DNA of 64,000 nt from the NCBI GenBank assembly GCA_021234155.1, contig JAJEKV010000086.1:4141461-4205460 (forward strand). Reading direction: 5' to 3'. This document shows, one piece after another, positions 58,481-64,000 of the stretch (the stretch's first letter is position 1; the number at the start of each line of letters is the position of its first letter). Position numbers and translations under genes: made by a program. Origin of the DNA: Isoetes taiwanensis. Its lineage: Eukaryota; Streptophyta; Lycopodiopsida; Isoetales; Isoetaceae. Below the pieces are notes generated by a model, which did no database searches, was not told the DNA's origin, and saw only the letters and a program-made list of their open reading frames with translations.

Positions 58481-59035
58481 AGCCGCTTCTTCTTCTTGCT
58501 CTTCTGCTCCTCCTGTTCCTCCCGTGGAGGTGCCGGGACCTTCAAATCAGAGGAGGAGGCTTGCTTGAAAAGGGAAGGCGACGGGGAATGTGAGGAGGCG
58601 GAAGAAGAGTGGTAGAGGAACGACTGCAGATGCCGGGTGAGGAGGCGGAAGAGTCGGGCCGAGCAAACAACTCCAAATCTTTGGGGTGGGTGAGGGTAGA
58701 GGAAAGCGGAAGACGAAGCCCAGTATTAAAGCGCCGAGATTAAGAAATATCGAAGAGCACCGAGATGGTCATTCAGCGTCTCCCATTTGCCAGGCTCGTG
58801 AGAGAGATTCGCAAGAGTGTGGTGCGATACATCATACCGATTCTGAAATTCAAGCAAGCGCCTTAAATGCTCTTCAAATGGCTTCGAAGCGGTTGGTGTC
58901 GGTCTGTTCGAGGACTCGCAGCTTGCAACAATACATGCCAAGCGGATGTCATGCCCAAGGACATGCGCCTCGTCTTACGCATAAGGGATCCCGAAAGTAC
59001 TATGGTCAAAATTTTATGGTGAATACAACAAGAAG
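58481..59035 (+). pseudogene. Divergent histone H3-like gene, frameshifted, with a long basic N-terminal tail
   Basis: Across three frames the H3 fold can be followed in order: EIKKYRR (about 58738-58758, the alpha-N helix), RLPFARLVREI (about 58778-58812), ALNALQMA (about 58863-58886, alpha-2), VGLFEDSQLATIHAKRM (about 58898-58948) and MPKDMRLVLRIRDPES (about 58951-58998, alpha-3). At least three frameshifts break it. Canonical H3 has LPFQRLVREI, VGLFEDTNLCAIHAKRV and MPKDIQLARRIRGE. The upstream Pro/Ser- and Arg-rich region could be a long tail. Departures from canonical H3 recall centromeric or other variant H3, but a class cannot be assigned from this. Confidence 0.7.
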
Positions 59036-59192
59036 AAAGACCCCCAGGAAAAAGGCCGTGAAGTGCCTTTGTGTTTTTTCATATGTATAATATTTCTTAA
59101 TGCAATGGCTTTATAAGCTTAATCTCTTAGTCCATTTCTTTCTTAGAAGCCTAGCCTCGACTTTGTATTTTTTTTTTTTAATGTTATCGTGA

Positions 59193-59260
59193 GGATCACA
59201 CGACAGCGCAGCAAGCATTGTGCTTTTTGTTGCACATAGTAGTCTTGCGTCGTGTGATCC
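59193..59260. repeat. Palindrome P2: 12-bp perfect inverted repeat
   Basis: GGATCACACGAC (59193-59204) and GTCGTGTGATCC (59249-59260), 68 bases overall. Directly followed by telomere-type repeats. Confidence 0.85.
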
Positions 59261-59286
59261 AACCCTAACCCTAACCCTAACCCTAA
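59261..59286. repeat. Interstitial telomere-type CCCTAA repeats
   Basis: Four consecutive AACCCT/CCCTAA units of the plant telomere motif begin at the base after the palindrome ends. Confidence 0.85.
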
Positions 59287-59394
59287 AATGTACGGACAAA
59301 TCTCCCCACAACGGCCAGTGTCCCCTTTCATAATCGACAACGGCTACTTGAGTTCAAAAGTGACAGCCTTACCGCTCCTAAACATCTTGTTTTC

Positions 59395-59808
59395 GTGCTT
59401 TTTTTCGCCATGGATTGTTATGTGAAGTTCCCGGAATGGTATGCATCCGCCCCTCATGACAACGAGGAAGTTTGCGCCGATCGTTGCGATTTATCCGTTC
59501 TATTGCAAGGAGTTGGACATCATGGCAAAGCAGAGCGAGCTTGGATGCTATCGCGAGGTTGCTTTAGCTTTCACCGGACCGCTTGGTCTCGGGCCGCGTC
59601 CTTTGCAGATGTCCCTGGCTCGTGGATTCCAAAACCAGCTCTAGAGGAGGCGGCTTCCCATTTGCAAACAGGGAAGATGTTTTTCAAGAATCTGCGAACG
59701 GGCGGGCTCCTCGGCTGCGTCCTTGTGCTTAAGAAGGTATCTTATTTCTCTTTGCCGCTTGCATTTGCTAGTTATTGCATTCTCGCTTTCGCCAAACCAA
59801 GATTCTAA
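59395..59808 (+). CDS. Hypothetical ORF, 137 codons (possibly frameshifted)
   Basis: ATG choice uncertain (59395 or 59410). Another frame over the same bases (59441-59644: IVAIYPFYCKELDIMAKQSELGCYREV) looks as protein-like, which suggests a frameshifted gene. No family recognised. Confidence 0.25.
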   Translation: MLFFAMDCYVKFPEWYASAPHDNEEVCADRCDLSVLLQGVGHHGKAERAWMLSRGCFSFHRTAWSRAASFADVPGSWIPKPALEEAASHLQTGKMFFKNLRTGGLLGCVLVLKKVSYFSLPLAFASYCILAFAKPRF

Positions 59809-59817
59809 TCGGAAACA

Positions 59818-60714
59818 ATGAAATCTTTAAGCCAAGGGGGGGGGCTTATGTGTGATGATGCTGACTATGGCGTAGAAATGGAGATAGATCTACAAGAAGA
59901 AGAGCAAGAATGTAGGAGTTTTAGCCCGACGCTCCGGCCTTGGGTGAACAGAGGAGGGGAGATGATTACGAAGGTGATGAGGATGGGGATGAGGATGAAA
60001 AAAGTTGTCCGACATAACGCCAATTTTAGTGGAAGGCAAAGAATACTTATTGCTAAGTGATATACTGAGGAACCCGTCTATGTTACGAATGTGTGCTAGG
60101 GAAGATGAGCTTATCAGTACCTTGGCCGAATGGGTAAACTTAGGCCTAGATTTTGAAGAGGATTTGGACAAAGAGATGTTTGAAGTATCTAATTATACCG
60201 GCAATGCTATAAAGCTTAAAGAAGCATATGAGAGGGTCGAGTCTCGATTTGCTCAAGATGAGGCCCGAATCTACCAACGGAAGAAGAATTCAGCGTCTCC
60301 GCGCAAAAGTCGCCAACAGGATCTGAGGGTTTGGCGGGCCCTTCACCAATCAGCGGCAAAGATAAGCCCGGTAGATGAGGATAAATGTGAAGAAGATAAT
60401 CTTGAGGGTTCTTATTTGTGGGAAGTAGATGATTTTTCTTGCCGACATGCACGCGGGGACAGGGAAAGATTGAAGGGACTCTACATTGTTAAGATATATC
60501 TCAAGATTCGTTAATGGGGAGATAATCGTCTTCAGCAGAACTTTCAGTCCAAAGGGTGCAGAGTTTGTCTATTACCTCCGTGCATTATGCATGTTCGGGA
60601 ACCATTCCCAATTGGCATCAAACACTGAAAGGGTGATAGCAATTCGGCGGGATGTTGTGTTACAATATTTTGACGACCAAGCCGGTCTGTGGGCGAAAGC
60701 AATATGTTAAATTT
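59818..60714 (+). pseudogene. Hypothetical acidic/helical protein, longest frame 60005-60514, flanks frameshifted
   Basis: The 60005-60514 frame (169 codons) has EYLLLSDILRNPSML, a helical acidic stretch (LGLDFEEDLDKEM) and a basic KSRQQDLRVW region. An Asp/Glu-rich run just upstream in another frame and a further protein-like frame downstream (about 60540-60710, FVYYLRALCMFGNHSQLA) suggest one longer gene with frameshifts. Family unknown. Confidence 0.35.
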
Positions 60715-61068
60715 TTAGCTGCCGGGCTTGACTCACCCAAGGTTGGAAGTGGGGTCGATAACATGGAAGTCATTGCCTTGTTGGATCAGTCTGTGGGGAT
60801 TGAAAGAGCATGAAATTGACGACGGCTTTGAGAAATTGGAAGTTATATGTTTTCCAACTTGTATCGGTAAAATTATTTATGTACAGATTGTCCTTCCGAA
60901 ATTCCTAATAAAAATTATTTTATTTGTATTTATTCACATCACGCGAAATACATCAGTCTGATTTTCTGTCATATCTAGGTTTTCGGCAGGTGTGATATCT
61001 ATCTCAAGAAATGAAATATTATTGGAAAAAGGCAATTAATTTATTTATTCCCTTTCGTGTGACTCATG

Positions 61069-61081
61069 TTATAAATAGAAG
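61069..61081 (+). promoter_or_regulatory. TATA box of small gene U1
   Basis: TTATAAATAGAAG, 83 bases before the ATG at 61164; the identical box recurs before U2. Confidence 0.6.
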
Positions 61082-61163
61082 ACCGATGTCCACGACCGAC
61101 CTCCGACGCCTTCGTATCTTCGCTCATCTTCTACTTAAACTTCCGCCTTCCACCTTTCGCCCG

Positions 61164-61444
61164 ATGGCATCATCATCTTCCTCTAGCAAGGCGACCACGC
61201 CAAGATAGCACTCCCGGCCCCAGAGCTGCTCGCGGACATCACCCTTGCAGTGGTGATGAAGAGATTCAAGGAGATCCATGATGAAAACAACCGTCTCGTC
61301 GCCGAGAACAATGAGGCGGTCGACAGATTAGCCTTCACGAGGGAGCTGCTGCACGAGCGAGACGTTGAGCTCGTGGAAACATTCGCCATGTACCAAGAGG
61401 CGACGAGCCGCGGGGCGAGGCGAGCTGAAACTGCGCTCACATGA
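61164..61444 (+). pseudogene. Small Ser-rich/coiled-coil gene U1, one frameshift
   Basis: Starts MASSSSSSK, then a 1-base shift near 61188 leads into LPAPELLADI, VVMKRFKEIHDENNRL and a Glu/Arg-rich heptad helix (HERDVELVETF) to a TGA at 61444. The coiled coil spans about residues 35-90. Related to U2 and U3 downstream. No known family; a nuclear or scaffold role is only a guess. Confidence 0.55.
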
Positions 61445-61888
61445 TTTCGCAGGCCTTAGAAGATATGGAGAAGAAGCTCCGAGTCATGGAGGATGAGAAC
61501 GCGAGCCCCCACGGCTTCACCTGCAGATGAAAAATCAGCTAGAGGATCATGAGTATCCCTAGCCGTTGTATCTATCTATTTTTGCTTCAAAGAAAAGTTT
61601 TTCTATTTTTTGCTTCTATCTATCCCTGTTGTTCCAATGTATGTTCTGTTTTATTAAAATATCACACTCGATTGAAATGCCTTGCTTGCAATTAGGTAGC
61701 AATCAATGGATTTCGCCGTGTGATCTCCATGATTCTCTATTTTGCTTCAATGAGAAGTTCTATCTTTAGTTATGTATCGATGAAAATTACTTATGTATAG
61801 ATTGTATCACCGAAATTATCAATAAAAATTATCACACGAGCTTTCTGCGGAAGAAAAGGCGTTAGAAGAAGTAACGGGTCCTTTTTCC

Positions 61889-61953
61889 TCACACGACGCA
61901 AGAAGTAATCTGGTCGATTTTTCGACCCACGGCATCCTTAAGGCGTCGTGTGA
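61889..61953. repeat. Palindrome P3: 11-bp perfect inverted repeat upstream of U2
   Basis: TCACACGACGC (61889-61899) and GCGTCGTGTGA (61943-61953). It ends 23 bases before the TATA box of U2. Confidence 0.85.
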
Positions 61954-61976
61954 CTCAAGCTACTACGAAATCCCTG

Positions 61977-61989
61977 TTATAAATAGAAG
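61977..61989 (+). promoter_or_regulatory. TATA box of small gene U2
   Basis: TTATAAATAGAAG, 120 bases before the U2 ATG; identical to the U1 box. Confidence 0.6.
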
Positions 61990-62096
61990 ACTTTCTATCT
62001 TGCCTTCGACCTCCGATCCTCTTCCGCCCAGCCTTTTTTACGCTCATCTTCTCCCCTCCGCCTTCCGCCTTCCGCCTTCTCCTCCGATGGCATCTT

Positions 62097-62440
62097 CATC
62101 CTCCTCCGTTAGGCGCACCGCCCAGGCTGCCCGCGGACATCACCCCTTCTTTGTGGTGATGAAGAGATTCAAGGAGGTTCACGACGAAACTTGCCGTCGC
62201 CGTCGCCGAGAAGATGGAGGCGGTGGGATGAGTTAGAATTCACTAGGGGTCAGCCGCATGAGCGAGACCTTGAGCTTCGCGGCAACATTAACCAGTGCAC
62301 CGAGAGGCCAATAGTCAGAGGGTCGAGGCGCTTTAAGCGCACACAATATTTCGGCAGCGCTAGAAGATATGGAGAAGAAGCTTCGAGTCTGCGTGAGGAT
62401 GAGAACGCAGCTTTTTTGACTTCAGCTACTGGGATCATGA
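62097..62440 (+). pseudogene. Small Ser-rich/coiled-coil gene U2, tandem paralog of U1, broken
   Basis: MASSSSS start, then VVMKRFKEVHDE and later ELEFTRGQPHERDLEL in another frame, matching U1 (VVMKRFKEIHDE, LAFTRELLHERDVEL). Frameshifts near 62190 and 62290. The 3' flank shares with U1 the stretch CTTGCAATTAGGTAGCAATC (61685 and 62564), giving a tandem period of about 0.88-0.93 kb. Confidence 0.6.
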
Positions 62441-63081
62441 AGATCCGTGAGCCATTGTATATATATTTTTTGTTTCAAAGAAAAATTTGCTCTATTTCTT
62501 GCTTCTATCCATTTCTCTTGTTTTGTTTTATTAAAAGATCACCGACGCCGAAATGCCATTCTTGCAATTAGGTAGCAATCAATGGATTTAGCGTCAGATG
62601 ATCTCCACAACGACACCTCGTTGTATGTATAAATTCATAATTTATTAATGGAAAAGTGTATGTAACACAAATATCTAGCTAGATTATGTGATATAACTGC
62701 GGTGTAAATCTTTAATTTGCATGTGGATGACAACGTCTATTCACATACGTGGCTTTGTGGATGACAACGTCATGTCAAGGGCGTGGCATCTTGCCGCCAC
62801 AATAACACCGTCTTTTATGCGGCCTGCATACAAGATGCGGCTAGGATATGACGGATCCCATGATGCGAACATAGGCTACCGTTGCCTAATTGCATGCTAT
62901 AATTTAAGCCTCGTGAGGATTATTACACAACTTTATCGGGCACCGCAACCAAGTAGATTCCAACGTATCTCTAGTTTCTATATATAAAACGCCGGAGGCC
63001 TTTGTCTTCTCCTATCCGCCATCTTCTTCGTTTCTACCACATCCGCCCTCGGCCATCACTCCTGTTCTCCCATCACTTTCA

Positions 63082-63520
63082 ATGGCCTCCAGCTCCGGTT
63101 CCATCCTGCCGAGATCTTGTCTCAAGTTTTGGTCAAGGAAATTGTGAACATTCCTACCCGGGCGGAGGAACGGATCCTTCTAAAAGAAAAGAATGATGAA
63201 GACGTCGCCAAGCTGGTTGCGGGAGGAAAAGGCCGCCTTCTGGGGAGGTGATTTTAGTCTTGCGACAATGCGGGCTGCCTTAGACCAGAAGTGCGCCCAC
63301 GAGAGATATAACCTCCAAGAGGCTTAGGGCGCAATCGAGCGGGAGAGGCTGCCCGAGCCCAACTTCGATGAGGGGAAGATAAAGGTTCGCGGAATATGAG
63401 AACGTGGTTGCGGGGCAGGCAATCATGTTGGAGGAGCAGAAAAAAATTATCAACGCCCTCCGGGAAGAGCTTGCCCGCGATCATAGGCATCGGGCTCCTC
63501 CTAGAGGGGCGTTTTTTTTA
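63082..63520 (+). pseudogene. Small Ser-rich/coiled-coil gene U3, broken
   Basis: MASSSGS start, 100 bases after a TATATAAAA box (about 62980). Protein-like blocks in alternating frames: HPAEILSQVLV (compare LPAPELLADI in U1), ERILLKEKNDEDVAKLV, and EYENVVAGQAIMLEEQKKIINAL near the end. Two or more frameshifts and a stop. A more distant paralog of U1/U2. Confidence 0.5.
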
Positions 63521-63631
63521 ATGTTTGTAATTGGTTTTATCTTTCAATGGGAAAAGTTTTTGACAAATGTACCGAATATTACGTTTCCTATTTTTAATTT
63601 TCAATATCCGTGGTAGAGAGAATGACAAGAC

Positions 63632-63702
63632 GGATCACACGGGCAGAAACCCTTCATAGGGTTTTAAAGCTCGTGTCTTGCGAATTCAGCGTGGTGTGAT
63701 AT
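63632..63702. repeat. Palindrome P4: degenerate member of the family
   Basis: GGATCACACG (63632-63641) against GTGGTGTGATATC (63691-63702 region); about 8 bp of pairing. Lies after U3 and before U4, as P3 lies between U1 and U2. Confidence 0.6.
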
Positions 63703-63924
63703 CTGATGTAGTTAGAATAGTTATTAATGTGTTCCAGCGGACAGTACCATTAATGTGTTCTAGCGGACAACCGAAAGGGAACGCGTGCGACAAACAGCCC
63801 GAGTGTGTTTTAATATGTTCAAGCGCTAATATGTATAAATTGAGGTCCTTGCATGTGCTCCTTCCACGGTTAGAGTCTTTGCTCCTCACTTCTATAATCT
63901 TAACGTCCCTCCCATTTGTCATCT

Positions 63925-64000
63925 ATGGCCTCCACATCCTCAACCGCTGATAATGGAAAACGCAAGAGGATAGAACTCCCTTCTGACATAGTGTTGGGTG
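63925..64000 (+). CDS. Small gene U4, start only (runs off window)
   Basis: MASTSS start followed by a basic KRKR cluster and IELPSDIVLG, comparable with LPAPELLADI of U1. Open to the window end. A TATA-like TATAAATTG is at about 63833. Confidence 0.45.
   Translation, partial: MASTSSTADNGKRKRIELPSDIVLG

Noticed and set aside
55000-64000. Endogenised giant-virus segment (dense one-strand ORFs, histone-like gene, repeated promoter-like palindromes)
   Set aside because: No viral hallmark gene (capsid, packaging ATPase, polymerase) is visible, the histone-like sequence is close to plant H3, and TATA boxes and telomere repeats are plant-like.

Overview
This is nuclear DNA of a land plant. The evidence is a 16-exon SCYL2-type gene with GT-AG introns, Copia and LINE retrotransposons, a CACTA-type transposon end and plant-type CCCTAA telomere repeats. 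A seed-free plant (fern, bryophyte) or another non-flowering lineage is my weak guess, because the window carries a Replitron-like HUH gene. I cannot name the species.

The main architecture is a direct duplication of a unit of at least 18 kb: copy A at 1-19828 (its left end lies outside the window) and copy B at about 31.9/32.78-50.89 kb. A more diverged third remnant, C, lies at 28.83-31.01 kb. Each full unit holds, in order: (i) a Replitron-like HUH endonuclease gene with a coiled-coil companion ORF and a downstream hairpin; (ii) a SCYL2-like pseudokinase/HEAT gene whose predicted C-terminus ends in a membrane-spanning segment; (iii) a truncated Copia element; (iv) a 5'-truncated LINE; (v) a GTTCC-rich insertion; (vi) a non-coding tail with a tRNA-like sequence and a CACTA-like end with a CGTCAG array. 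In copy A the SCYL2 fusion gene splices in silico to an uninterrupted 910-codon frame. Copy B has three frameshifts and a lost splice donor. The HUH gene is damaged in both copies in different ways: copy A has lost the catalytic tyrosine, copy B is frameshifted.

Between the copies, 19.8-28.8 kb holds a decayed L1-type LINE on the minus strand, itself split by a 670-bp non-autonomous element. After copy B, 50.9-53.2 kb contains exon fragments of two unrelated host genes (a LOG cytokinin-activating enzyme and an inositol polyphosphate 5-phosphatase), followed by a Helitron-like 3' end (hairpin plus CTAG). This looks like Helitron gene capture.

The last 9 kb (55-64 kb) is different: a compact plus-strand cluster of short, mostly broken ORFs. 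It includes a divergent histone H3-like pseudogene and a tandem family of small Ser-rich/coiled-coil genes with TATAAATAG boxes. A recurrent 65-73-bp palindrome with GATCACACGACG/CGTCGTGTGATC arms lies between the units. All function calls were made by eye from motifs and remembered family features; no database search was run.
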